DNA of 64,000 bases from Acidobacteriota bacterium (GTDB taxonomy: Bacteria > Acidobacteriota > JAAYUB01), in the NCBI GenBank assembly GCA_018001935.1, contig JAGNHB010000021.1, positions 16,341 through 80,340 of the forward strand, given 5' to 3'. Below the pieces are notes generated by a model. That model was not told the origin of the DNA. It searched no databases and worked only from the letters and a program-made list of their open reading frames with translations. This document shows, piece by piece, positions 1 to 7,902 of this stretch. Positions within the stretch are counted from its first letter, which is position 1, and every line of letters begins with the position of its first letter. The position numbers were made by a program, and so were the translations under genes.

Positions 1-44
1 TCCTGGCCCGGCTGGTCATTCCCCTCGCAAAGGAGGATGAATGA
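1..44 (+). CDS. C-terminal end of a probable sensor histidine kinase (partial)
   Basis: The third forward frame is open from the window edge to a TGA at 42-44 and encodes only LARLVIPLAKEDE. A hydrophobic strand ending in IPL just before the stop is typical of the ATPase domain of LytS-type kinases. The stop overlaps the ATG of the LytTR regulator by ATGA, which suggests translational coupling of a kinase/regulator pair. Only 13 residues are visible, so the assignment rests on context. Confidence 0.45.
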   Translation, partial: LARLVIPLAKEDE

Positions 45-763
45 AAGCCCTGGTCATCGACGACGAGCGCCTCGCCCGGAGCGAGCTGATCCGGATGCTG
101 GAGGCCTTCCCGGACCTCCGTGTGATCGGGGAGGCGGTGAATGCGGACGACGCCGCCGAAAAGGTCCGTTCCCTCGAACCCGACGTCCTCTTTCTCGACA
201 TCGAAATGCCGGGTACGGACGTTTTCAGCATGCTGGAATCCCTGGAGCGCGCTCCCCACGTGATCTTCACCACCGCTTTCAACCAGTATGCCATCCAGGC
301 CTTCGAGTGCAACGCCCTGGACTATCTCCTCAAACCCGTCGACGCCCGCCGGTTGAGCCAGGCGGTGGAGAAACTCCGGCGGATCCAGGGTCCGGCCCGC
401 CCCCCGGGGGACGACCGGCCCCGGCTCCGGGAGGAGGACCGCATCTTCCTGCGGGACGGCAACCGGTGCTGGTTCGTGAGGATGGGCGAGATCCGGCTTT
501 TCGAGTCCGAGGGCAACTACGCCCGTCTCCACCTGGACGCGCCCAGCCGGCCGCTGGTCCTTCGCTCCCTGAACACCCTTCAGCGGCGCCTCGACCCCCG
601 TGTTTTCTTCCGCGTCAGCCGCAAGCACATCGTCAATGTCCGGTGGATCACCTCCGTCGCCCCCGCCGGTCAGGACCGCCTCGAGATCACCCTCGACGGC
701 CGGCTGACGGTGGTCGCCTCCCGCCGCCAGTCCCTGGAGTTCAAGCTGCGGATGGAACTGTGA
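41..763 (+). CDS. LytTR-family response regulator
   Basis: A 240-residue two-domain regulator. Residues 1-115 form a receiver with the acidic pair D7/D8, phospho-acceptor D53 in LFLDIEMPG, a conserved T near 77 and K97 in LLKPVD. Residues about 135-238 form a LytTR DNA-binding domain (RLFESEGNYARLHL, then FFRVSRKHIVNV). An AGGAGG Shine-Dalgarno lies 5 nt before the ATG, and the start overlaps the stop of the upstream kinase fragment, so the two are probably one operon. Regulators of this class are phosphorylated by LytS-type kinases and bind promoter DNA through a beta-sheet domain. The regulated genes cannot be inferred; the next gene is a candidate only by proximity. Confidence 0.93.
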   Translation: MKALVIDDERLARSELIRMLEAFPDLRVIGEAVNADDAAEKVRSLEPDVLFLDIEMPGTDVFSMLESLERAPHVIFTTAFNQYAIQAFECNALDYLLKPVDARRLSQAVEKLRRIQGPARPPGDDRPRLREEDRIFLRDGNRCWFVRMGEIRLFESEGNYARLHLDAPSRPLVLRSLNTLQRRLDPRVFFRVSRKHIVNVRWITSVAPAGQDRLEITLDGRLTVVASRRQSLEFKLRMEL

Positions 764-945
764 AACCTCCGGTCCCGTGTTTCACCCGATCAACCATCCC
801 GGGGCCCGCTCGCAAAAATGAACCATCTTTTTGCTCTCCTCATCGTACAATCAGTCGGACACGCTGTCCCGGCCGGTACGCAGCGCCCCGGTCGAATTCC
901 GGGCCTGGCGGTCCCCGGTTTGCCTATCCCGGTCAGGAGGTTGCC

Positions 946-1752
946 ATGAAGAAAGGAATTGGACTGGCGCTCACCGCGATCTGCCTGTGTGCGGTGGCCG
1001 GGGCGGCCGACCCGCCGCCGGTGAAGACACCCCACATCTTCATCCTGCAGTGCGACGCCCAGCAGATGATGGGCGACCTGGGTTTCGACAAGGCGTTCCG
1101 GGACCTGCTGCGGCGCCTGCCCCCGGACGACGCCGTCCTGGTCTTCGGTTTCCACCTGAACAACGTCTACCCCGTCCTTCTCGGCAAGGCAGGGGAACTC
1201 CAGTGGCCGCCCAAGGGGTTCAAGTTCATGTCGGCGAACACCAACACCACGCCGTTCAAGGACATCCTCGCCATCCTGGTCAGCTGGCGGATCCGCAACT
1301 GCACCGTGTACGTCCTCACCAACGGGCGCGACCGGGACCTGTCCAACACCATGAAGGTGGAGGGCGCCAACGACTTCCTGCACTCGTCCCTCCGCCCGGA
1401 CATGTACAGTTCCAGCATCCGGCCGCTCGTCCTCGACGGCCGGGACTTCGACCCGTCGAAGTACCGTCCCCTGAGTGACATCCTGCGGTACGTCAAGGAG
1501 CAGAACGTCAAGGTCCAGAGCGTGTTCCTCTGGAAGAACACGCAGCGCGACCTCTTCCAGAAGGACGAGTACTCGGGCTCTTCCTTTTTCCCCGGCGACA
1601 TGCGCTACGTCAACCGGGAGGATGCCGGCAGCACCCTTCTGCTGGACAGCCTGGGGTACACGGCCCTCGTCCTCATGGCCCACGCCTCCGGCGGCGAGAT
1701 CTACAGCGACTTCGGGAACTTCGGCGGCCTGTTGGGCAACCTGTTCCCCTGA
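946..1752 (+). CDS. Unknown secreted protein with a VWA-like core
   Basis: A 268-residue protein whose first 20 residues are a clear Sec signal (MKK, hydrophobic stretch, AVAGA-A). An AGGAGG motif 6-7 nt upstream supports the ATG at 946 over the longer upstream frame. The mature part starts with a strand HIFILQCDAQQMM, followed by helices and strands (AVLVFGFHLNNVYPVL, CTVYVLTNGRDRD) that resemble the alternating fold of von Willebrand A domains. The DxSxS metal site normally found at the end of the first strand is absent. No catalytic motif is recognised. It follows the LytTR gene by 182 bp and may be an independent unit; a TACAAT at 846-851 is a weak possible -10. Confidence 0.75.
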   Translation: MKKGIGLALTAICLCAVAGAADPPPVKTPHIFILQCDAQQMMGDLGFDKAFRDLLRRLPPDDAVLVFGFHLNNVYPVLLGKAGELQWPPKGFKFMSANTNTTPFKDILAILVSWRIRNCTVYVLTNGRDRDLSNTMKVEGANDFLHSSLRPDMYSSSIRPLVLDGRDFDPSKYRPLSDILRYVKEQNVKVQSVFLWKNTQRDLFQKDEYSGSSFFPGDMRYVNREDAGSTLLLDSLGYTALVLMAHASGGEIYSDFGNFGGLLGNLFP

Positions 1753-1959
1753 CCGGGGAAACCCCCGTCATCCGTTTTTCGCTCCCTCGGTCACAGGGGG
1801 GGCGCTCGCGGGACACCGTCCTCCCGTTCGGGTCAAACCGTCCCATTCCCCCGGGCCGCCGGCATCACGCGCAAGGCGGCCCCTTCGCAATCGGTCCGGG
1901 GGAGCGCCGGGATCGATGGCGGGAAACATCCCCTTTGAAGATCCGTATGATCTTCTCCG

Positions 1960-1988
1960 TTGAAAATCCCCGGGCCGGCGCGTATGCT
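1960..1988 (+). promoter_or_regulatory. Sigma-70-like promoter for the S46 peptidase
   Basis: TTGAAA at 1960-1965 and TATGCT at 1983-1988 are separated by 17 nt. They lie about 40 nt before the peptidase ATG, and the Shine-Dalgarno GAGGTG follows. Found by eye only. Confidence 0.5.
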
Positions 1989-2029
1989 GACCCGCCTGGG
2001 AACGAGATCATCACGCGACGAGGTGAACC

Positions 2030-4114
2030 ATGACCGAATGCACGCACGGAAGGAAGCTTGTTGTCCTCATGACCCTGCTGGCCATCGCGGCCGGCGCTGC
2101 CTGGCTCACCGCCGGCGAGGGCATGTGGACGTTCGACAACCCCCCCACCACCCTCCTCAAGGACAAGTACGGATTCGAGCTGACGCCCGCGTGGCTGGAA
2201 CACGTGCGGCTTTCCTCCGTCCGTTTCAACGACGGCGGGTCCGGCTCCTTCGTGAGTGCCACGGGCCTGGTGCTGACCAATCACCACGTGGCCCTGGGGC
2301 AGCTCCAGAAAGTGTCCACCGCCGAGAAGAACTACGTGGTGACCGGGTTTTTGGCCCGCAACCCGGCGGAAGAGATCAAGTGCCCCGACCTTGAGCTCAA
2401 CGTGCTGATGTCGATGGAGAACGTCACCGACCGCGTGGCGGCCGCCGTCAAGCCCGGCATGGGGCTGTCCGAGGCCAACGAGGCCCGCAAGGCGGCCATC
2501 GCCGGAATCGAGAAGGCCGGCCTCGAGGCCACCGGGCTGCGCTCGGACGTGGTGATCCTGTACGAGGGCGGGGAGTACTGGCTCTACCAGTACAAGAAGT
2601 ACACGGACGTCCGGCTGGTCTTCGCCCCGGAACAGACCATCGCCTACTTCGGCGGCGACCCGGACAACTTCACCTTCCCGCGCTACAACCTCGACATGGC
2701 CCTCTTCCGAGTTTACGAGAACGACAAGCCGTTGAGCCCGAAGCACTTCCTGAAGTGGGACCCGAAGGGTTCCGGCGACGGCGACCTGGTCTTCGTCTCC
2801 GGGCACCCCGGGAGGACCAGCCGTCTGAACACCCTGGCCGAGCTGGAGTTCCAGCGCGACCTGGCCTATCCCCAGCGCCTGGACATGATGAACAAGATGG
2901 TGGCGGCCGCCCGGGTCTACGCCGCCCAGGGCCCCGAGCAGGCCCGCCAGGCCATGAACATCATCTACGGCATCGAGAACGCCCTCAAGGCCACGACGGG
3001 CGAGTACCAGGGCCTGATCAACCCCGAACTCCTGGCCAAGAAGGCCCGGGAGGAAGCGGAGTTCCGCAAGCTGGTGGACTCGAACCCGGAGTGGAAGCAG
3101 GCGTACGCCGGTGCCTGGGAGGAATTGGCCCAGGTGCAGAAACTCCTCCGGCAGCGTTTCAACGAGATCACCTACCGGACCCTCCCCCGCTCCCGCCTGC
3201 TGCAGACCGCCCTCTCCCTCGTCCAGATGGTTGCCGAGACGGCCAAGCCCGATAGCCAACGGCTGGACGGCTACCACGACGCCCAGCTGGAGTCCCTGAA
3301 GTTCCGGCTCTTCTCCCCGGCGCCCGTTTACCCCGGGATGGAAGAGGTCCTGATGGCTTTCCAGATGAAATTGTCCCTGTCGAAGCTCGGCGAGAAAGAC
3401 GCCTTCATGGCGGCGATGCTGGACGGCAAGACCCCCGAGGCGCAGGCGAAGGCCCTGGTGAGCGGGACGAAGCTGGCCGACCCCGCCTTCCGGATGGAGC
3501 TGTTCAAGGGCGGCGCCAAGGCCGTGGCCGAGTCCACGGACCCCCTGATCGTCCTGGCGCGCAAGGTGGACCCCCTTCTCCGGGAGATCCAGAAGTGGAA
3601 GGAAGACCACGTGGAGAGCGTGGAGACGAGCGCCGGCGAGAAGATCGGCAAGGCCCGTTTCGCCGTGTACGGGAAAAACGCCTACCCGGACGCCACCTTC
3701 ACCCTCCGGCTTTCCTACGGCGTCGTCCAGGGCTATGCCATGAACGGGACCCAGGCCCCCTCCAAGACCACCTTCTACGGGCTGTACGAGCGATCCGCCG
3801 CTTTCGACAACAAAACGCCGTTCCGGCTCCCGGAGCGCTATGCGGAAGCTCTCGGCAAGCTCGACCTGGCGACCCCTTTCAACTTCGTCTGCACCGCGGA
3901 CATCATCGGCGGGAACTCGGGTTCCCCCGTCATCAGCGGCGACGGCAACCTGGTGGGCCTGGTCTTCGACGGCAACATCGAGAGCCTGGTGGGGCGCTTC
4001 GTCTTCGACGAGACCGCCAACCGCTGCGTGTCCGTCCACACCGCCGGGATGACCGAGGCCCTGAAGAAGGTCTACGAGGCCGGGGAACTGCTGCGGGAAC
4101 TGCTGGGGCAGTGA
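2030..4114 (+). CDS. S46-family dipeptidyl-peptidase (DPP7/DPP11 type)
   Basis: A 694-residue exported serine peptidase. Residues 1-29 are a signal peptide and the family start GMWTFDN follows directly. The chymotrypsin-like triad is visible: His86 in LTNHHV, Asp222 in YNLDMALFR and Ser630 in GGNSGSPV, with spacing close to characterised S46 enzymes. These enzymes remove dipeptides from oligopeptides in the periplasm. Eighteen residues after the serine is Gly in FDGN; in Porphyromonas enzymes Gly there marks DPP7-like hydrophobic P1 preference, while Arg marks DPP11, so DPP7-like specificity is inferred. Length fits the family (about 700). GAGGTG precedes the ATG. It appears monocistronic and is followed by repeat DNA. 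Confidence 0.95.
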   Translation: MTECTHGRKLVVLMTLLAIAAGAAWLTAGEGMWTFDNPPTTLLKDKYGFELTPAWLEHVRLSSVRFNDGGSGSFVSATGLVLTNHHVALGQLQKVSTAEKNYVVTGFLARNPAEEIKCPDLELNVLMSMENVTDRVAAAVKPGMGLSEANEARKAAIAGIEKAGLEATGLRSDVVILYEGGEYWLYQYKKYTDVRLVFAPEQTIAYFGGDPDNFTFPRYNLDMALFRVYENDKPLSPKHFLKWDPKGSGDGDLVFVSGHPGRTSRLNTLAELEFQRDLAYPQRLDMMNKMVAAARVYAAQGPEQARQAMNIIYGIENALKATTGEYQGLINPELLAKKAREEAEFRKLVDSNPEWKQAYAGAWEELAQVQKLLRQRFNEITYRTLPRSRLLQTALSLVQMVAETAKPDSQRLDGYHDAQLESLKFRLFSPAPVYPGMEEVLMAFQMKLSLSKLGEKDAFMAAMLDGKTPEAQAKALVSGTKLADPAFRMELFKGGAKAVAESTDPLIVLARKVDPLLREIQKWKEDHVESVETSAGEKIGKARFAVYGKNAYPDATFTLRLSYGVVQGYAMNGTQAPSKTTFYGLYERSAAFDNKTPFRLPERYAEALGKLDLATPFNFVCTADIIGGNSGSPVISGDGNLVGLVFDGNIESLVGRFVFDETANRCVSVHTAGMTEALKKVYEAGELLRELLGQ

Positions 4115-4378
4115 GTCCGGGCCAAGCCAACCCTTGCGGGTCCGGGGGCCCCGGCGGCCCCCGGGGCCCCTCGGGTCCGGCTCCGGGGGGAGTTTCCTGC
4201 GCGGGAGAGCGGTGACGCAGGCGATGGAGGGGGCGGGGGTGCGAGAGAGAGACTGCGACTGCGATGCCGATGGCGAGACCGATAGCGATGCCGATGGCGA
4301 TGCCGATGGCGATACCGATAGCGATACCGAGATAGAGGCAGAGACAGACCACTTACCTGAAGGGACCAGATACTCCCC
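4115..4378 (+). repeat. Intergenic stretch with GC hairpin and GATACC/GATGCC hexamer array
   Basis: About 4155-4190 is a run of G and C that can fold into a strong hairpin after the peptidase stop, without a T tract. From about 4253 to 4340 the DNA is a degenerate hexanucleotide array (GATGCC, GATGGC, GATAGC, GATACC). This is the reverse complement of the GGTATC/GCAATC arrays seen elsewhere in the window. No gene is supported here. Confidence 0.75.
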
Positions 4379-5161
4379 GTGAGCCCGACGGACCGCGCCG
4401 ACTTCGACTTCCTCCTGGCCAACGCCCGAGCCGGCAAGGCCCTCGGGTTGACGTCCTTCATCCACCTGGACCAACCGGCGGGGCTGTGGGGATACATCCG
4501 CATCGCCAACGCCGTGGCGGCCCTCGTCCCGTCGGGGCGCCTGCTGGACTGGGGGTGCGGTTTCGGGCAGATGACCTGGCTCCTGCGCCGCCGGGGACTC
4601 GACGTCACCCCCTTCGACCTGGGGGGCGACGGGGAGGCCCTGCCGGGCATCCCGCTCTGTGAAGGCCTCACGGTGATCCGGAGCACCCACCCCACCGAAC
4701 TGCCCTTCCCCGGGGCCACCTTCGATGCCGTCCTCAGCTGCGGTGTCCTCGAGCACGTGGACGAGTACAGCGGCACGCCTGGAAACGAGGTGCGCTCCCT
4801 GCGGGAGATCGCCCGGGTCCTCCGGCCCGGCGGACTTTTCCTGGTCTTTCAGCTCCCCCAGAAGCGGGCGTGGCAAGAGGCCATGATCCGGCGTTTCCAC
4901 CTCGGCTATTCCCACCCCCGCCGTTTCACCGCCCGGGAGATCCGCCGGCTCCTGGCGGACACCGGCTTCCGCGTTAGGCGGCTGCGGCGGTTCAATTTCC
5001 TCCCGAAAAACCTGACGGGGATGCCCGAGGGCGTCCGCCGTCTCTACAGCCGGGCGGCGCGGCCGATCCTCGCCGCGGACGCGGCGCTTTCCCGCATCCC
5101 CCTCCTCAACCGCCTGGCCGGGGTCCTGGAGATCGTGGCGGTGAGGGGGGAAGGGGTTTAG
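4379..5161 (+). CDS. Class I SAM-dependent methyltransferase
   Basis: A 260-residue protein of the Methyltransf_11/25 type. Motif I is LLDWGCGFG (about residues 55-63), the acidic loop after strand 2 is FDLGG, and FDAVLSCGVLEHVDEY is the motif IV/V region, followed by LRPGGLFLVFQLP. The C-terminal 100 residues (FHLGYSHPRRF onward) probably form the substrate cap. The substrate is unknown. The start is a GTG at 4379 with no strong Shine-Dalgarno, so it could lie slightly further in. The gene is isolated between two hexanucleotide repeat arrays in opposite orientation, and its TAG stop is the first TAG of a (TAGGCTG)n array. Confidence 0.85.
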   Translation: MSPTDRADFDFLLANARAGKALGLTSFIHLDQPAGLWGYIRIANAVAALVPSGRLLDWGCGFGQMTWLLRRRGLDVTPFDLGGDGEALPGIPLCEGLTVIRSTHPTELPFPGATFDAVLSCGVLEHVDEYSGTPGNEVRSLREIARVLRPGGLFLVFQLPQKRAWQEAMIRRFHLGYSHPRRFTAREIRRLLADTGFRVRRLRRFNFLPKNLTGMPEGVRRLYSRAARPILAADAALSRIPLLNRLAGVLEIVAVRGEGV

Positions 5162-5180
5162 GCTGTAGGCTGTAGGCTGC
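5158..5180 (+). repeat. (TAGGCTG)n heptamer array at the stop codon
   Basis: TTAGGCTGTAGGCTGTAGG begins inside the methyltransferase stop codon. TAG occurs at 5159, 5166 and 5173, one in each reading frame. The same unit occurs near 6630, 47600, 62527 and 62967. Confidence 0.85.
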
Positions 5181-5197
5181 AGGTCCGGAGGGGTTCT

Positions 5198-5334
5198 CGT
5201 CGGTATCGGTATCGGTATCGCAATCGGTATCGCAATCGGTATCGCAATCGGTATCGCAATCGGTATCGCAATCGCAATCGCAACCGCTATCGCAATCGCT
5301 ATCGCAATCGCAATCGCCGTCTCCGTCGGTATCG
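5198..5334 (+). repeat. GGTATC/GCAATC hexanucleotide array
   Basis: About 23 tandem hexamers with five consecutive GGTATC-GCAATC dimers near 5213-5272, then GCAATC/GCTATC variants. It follows the heptamer array and the short linker AGGTCCGGAGGGGTT; the same order is seen at 62967-63052 and in decayed form at 47600-47670. It is not CRISPR, because there are no unique spacers. Confidence 0.9.
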
Positions 5335-5782
5335 ACATGGAACAGGAAATTTACGCCAGGGGCGCAAAGACACAGAGGAGTATCCGCCCATGGGGGCTTG
5401 CTTCTCTCCGGGTGGGCGAGGAAGGCCCATGACCGGTGGGTGTTCCCTTTTTCAGGCACGCGGTTCTCTTGATGACAAGGGGTCACGAAAGGACGAAAGG
5501 GCCCAAAGGACCCAAAGGACCCAAAGGGACAGGCGGGACCGAAGGTATTCCCGTCGGTATCGGCAGATAAAGCGGCGCTCCGGCAGCCTCCGCGCCTTGC
5601 GGTGGGCCGATAACTGAAAGCGGCGCTCCGGCAGCCTTCGCGCCGCACTCCGCAGGAGCGAACCGCAGCCTTCGCGTCGCACTCCGCGGGGGCGAACCCC
5701 GGCCTTCGCGCCGCGCCCCGCCGGGCAACCTCCGTGGGGGGGCGGGAACGACCTTGGGGATGGTTGTCGGCCGGGCTTCGCG
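5335..5782. repeat. Gene-free stretch with AAAGGACC and GGCGCTCCGGCAGCC repeats
   Basis: Positions 5484-5535 hold tandem AAAGGACC-type octamers, related to arrays at 22531, 47861 and 48105. From 5569 to about 5715 there are two direct copies of AAAGCGGCGCTCCGGCAGCC and several repeats of a CCTTCGCGCCGCACTCCG-like unit. The region lies between two convergent genes, and I see no convincing reading frame in it. Confidence 0.7.
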
Positions 5783-6085
5783 TCAGTCCAGGTCGAAGAT
5801 GCGGGGCGGGGGCGCGGCGCTGCCGTCGGCTTCCTTGCTGGCCTCCTGGAACTTCTTCTCCAGGAGTTCCTTGCGCTTTCTCTCCATCTCCACCGCCTGG
5901 GAAAACAGGTCCTCCTGGCGGTTCTGCCGCTCCCTCTCGATCTGGAGCGCCGCGTCGAAGGTCTCCACCTCACGCTTCTCCACCTTCTTCGCGTGGATCA
6001 CCGCGCCGGAGTCCCGGTCCACTTTCAGCTCCGCCCCGCAGTGAGGGCACTGGACTTTAAGGGTGTCGTCGTTTTTATGGGTCAT
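5783..6085 (-). CDS. Small CxxC and coiled-coil protein
   Basis: A 100-residue protein. Residues 1-35 carry one zinc-ribbon-like knuckle, CPHCGAEL (C13, C16), preceded by a short polar start. Residues about 40-88 are a charged helix (RERQNRQEDLF, EMERKRKELLEKKFQEA) predicted to be coiled coil, and the C-terminus is DPP-like (PPPRIFDLD). A single CxxC cannot complete a four-Cys site, so zinc binding would need dimerisation. The Shine-Dalgarno GAGAGGTGA lies just upstream and a perfect TATAAT is 25 nt upstream of the start. No family was recognised. It stands alone, with repeats on both sides. Confidence 0.75.
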   Translation of the reverse strand: MTHKNDDTLKVQCPHCGAELKVDRDSGAVIHAKKVEKREVETFDAALQIERERQNRQEDLFSQAVEMERKRKELLEKKFQEASKEADGSAAPPPRIFDLD

Positions 6086-6105
6086 GGGTCACCTCTCGCA
6101 GCGAC

Positions 6106-6111
6106 ATTATA
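6106..6111 (-). promoter_or_regulatory. Perfect -10 box upstream of the small CxxC protein
   Basis: The minus strand reads TATAAT here, about 20 nt before the ATG at 6085. No good -35 is seen 17 nt further up (TTCCCT), so the promoter may be factor-dependent. Confidence 0.35.
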
Positions 6112-6692
6112 GTATCGGGGGGCGACTCAGGGAAGACGGAAGTCGGGTGTCGGAAACCGGGAGAGAAGGGAACCCCGAAATACACGGAATACACGGAAAT
6201 CGAACCACGAACCACACGAACGGAGAATTCAGAATTCAGGAGGAAAAAGATGGCGTTTGACCGGTCGATCGCGACCGGAGTCGCCGCTTCGCGGTGCCTT
6301 CGTGTCCCCGTGAGATCGACCTTCCGGATGGTTTCCTTCGGCGGCGAGCCGACCCGGTGCGTGTGTCCCTTCGTACCCCTTGCCCGCATCCCCGGCGACC
6401 CGTTTTTCTTTGCGAGCTTGGCGCCTTTGCGAGAACCAGATCCGGATCGATCCTCGCCCGGACGCCAGGCTCGCAAAGGAAGGCCGCTAGCGCCTGCTTG
6501 TGTGGCATGCCCAAAGGGAAGGGAGAAAAACGGGGGCAGCGGGCTGCCGTCGCCCGGCAACAGCGGCCTCGGCAGGCAACCGAATTCGACAACACGTTGG
6601 CAAGAACGCAGCCGCTAAAGGGCCACCAGCCTACAGCCTACAGCCCAAAGCCTACATCCTGCCCAGGACCATGCGCCGGCGGGTTCCTTGGC
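6112..6692. repeat. Gene-free stretch with dispersed repeats
   Basis: It contains ACACGGAATACACGGAA direct repeats and an AACCACGAACCACACGAAC unit (6203-6222, also at 42818). A 71-bp inverted repeat lies at 6408-6478, with arms of about 26 nt that read CTTTGCGAGC..GGCG. At 6626-6650 there are CCTACAG copies, which are (TAGGCTG)n on the minus strand. The last lies just downstream of the radical SAM gene stop, in its sense orientation. Confidence 0.7.
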
Positions 6693-7838
6693 TCACGGGA
6701 ATCGGCGGGTGGCCAGGCGCCAGCGGAAGCGGCCCTGACGGGCGAGGTGAAGGAGCATCACCCGGAACCGGAACAGGGCCGAGCCAGCCCAGGGGCACTG
6801 GGGGTCCTCCCCGAAGGGGTCGCCGCTCACCGCCCGGGGCACGGCCCGGCAGCCGCCGCACACCCAGCGGTAGGCACACCGCCCGCAGCGGCCCTTGAGG
6901 CGGTCCCGGTCCCGCAGGGCGATCAGCAGCGGGTGCGCCTCCCAGGCCTGCTCCAGCCCCCCCTCGAGGGCGTGGCCGACGGGGAGGGCCAGCCGCCGGC
7001 ACGGCAGGACCTCGCCGTCGGACTCCACGGTCAACGTTCGGTAGCCGGCGCTGCAGCCGGAAATCGCCGGCGAGTGCCCGGCGTGCCAGGGCGCCGCCAG
7101 GAGGGGGCGGAACGTGGGGTCGCGCAGGGCCACCGGGACCCGCAGGGTGTCGGCGAGTGCCAGGATGCGCCGGAGGGCGCCCGCCCAGGCGGCACGGTTG
7201 GGCAGGACGCCGAGGGAGGCCCCGTGCCCCGCCGGGATCAGGCGGGAAAAGTAGACCCGGTCGGCCGCCGCTTCCGCAAGCCGTCCGACCGCCTCGAGGT
7301 CGGCGAGGTTCTCCCGGTGGAGCGTCATGGCCAGGGTCACCGGCAGGCCGGCCGCCCGCGCGCAGCACACCCCCTCCATCGCCTGCCGGAAGCCGCCCTC
7401 GCCGCGGAGGGCGTCATGGGTCGCTTCCGTCCCCTCGACGCTGACCTGGACCCCCACGCAGCCGCTGCGGGCCAAATCCGCCGCCCGCGACGGCGTGAGG
7501 CCGACCCCGCCGGTCAGGAAGCGGAACGGCAGCCCGGCGCGGGCGATCGCCGCCAACAGCCGGTCCAGCCCCGGGCAGAGGGCGGGCTCGCCCCCCGCCA
7601 GGTGCAGGCGGCCCCGGAGGCCGCGTTTCGCCAGGAAGGCCCGGATGGCTTCGAGGACACTCAATTGCCCGGCCTCGCCCAGGTCGCGGCGGGGAGGCCC
7701 TTCCCGGTAGCAGTGCCGGCAGGACCGCTCACAGCGGTCCGTCAGGTGCCACTGGAACACGAAGGGCCCGCCGAAGGCCTCGCGGCGTCCGCGAGCGCCG
7801 TTCTCGCCTGGATCGTCCACCGGGTTTCGCAAATACAT
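6693..7838 (-). CDS. Radical SAM enzyme with SPASM domain
   Basis: A 381-residue protein from the preferred ATG at 7838 (AAAGGGACGG upstream); a GTG at 7865 would add nine residues. The radical SAM CX3CX2C motif is CERSCRHC near the N-terminus, and LAGGEPAL is the GGEP SAM-contact motif. The C-terminal region matches a SPASM domain: C-x13-C around GCSAG..LPCRR, then CGRCAYRWVCGGC and a final Cys in PQCPW, enough to bind auxiliary Fe-S clusters. SPASM enzymes typically modify peptides or proteins, for example by thioether or C-C crosslinks, or mature an enzyme. It is the last gene of a three-gene minus-strand operon with a nucleotidyltransferase-like protein (64 bp upstream) and a Gly-Cys-tailed membrane protein, which makes the Cys-rich tail a plausible substrate (inference). 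It could also be a quinohemoprotein- or sulfatase-type maturase. Confidence 0.9.
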   Translation of the reverse strand: MYLRNPVDDPGENGARGRREAFGGPFVFQWHLTDRCERSCRHCYREGPPRRDLGEAGQLSVLEAIRAFLAKRGLRGRLHLAGGEPALCPGLDRLLAAIARAGLPFRFLTGGVGLTPSRAADLARSGCVGVQVSVEGTEATHDALRGEGGFRQAMEGVCCARAAGLPVTLAMTLHRENLADLEAVGRLAEAAADRVYFSRLIPAGHGASLGVLPNRAAWAGALRRILALADTLRVPVALRDPTFRPLLAAPWHAGHSPAISGCSAGYRTLTVESDGEVLPCRRLALPVGHALEGGLEQAWEAHPLLIALRDRDRLKGRCGRCAYRWVCGGCRAVPRAVSGDPFGEDPQCPWAGSALFRFRVMLLHLARQGRFRWRLATRRFP

Positions 7839-7902
7839 CCGTCCCTTTGTCCCTTCCCACCCCACTGTCGCCCAGGGCGACGACGGGCCGACTTCGACGG
7901 CA

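Noticed and set aside
37..1752. A 571-codon forward frame spanning the LytTR gene and the next gene
   Set aside because: Its first 300 codons are a shadow of the LytTR gene and only the end from 946 has a signal peptide and a Shine-Dalgarno; the start was moved.
4155..4190. Rho-independent terminator after the S46 gene
   Set aside because: The hairpin is strong but no T tract follows.
5198..5334. Possible CRISPR array
   Set aside because: The units are 6-12 bp in direct tandem with no unique spacers and no cas genes nearby.
1865..5338. A 1157-codon minus-strand frame over the S46 and methyltransferase genes
   Set aside because: It is antisense to two clear families, has long Ile/Ala/Pro repeats from the hexamer array and shows no domain. 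Long antisense frames are expected at this GC content.
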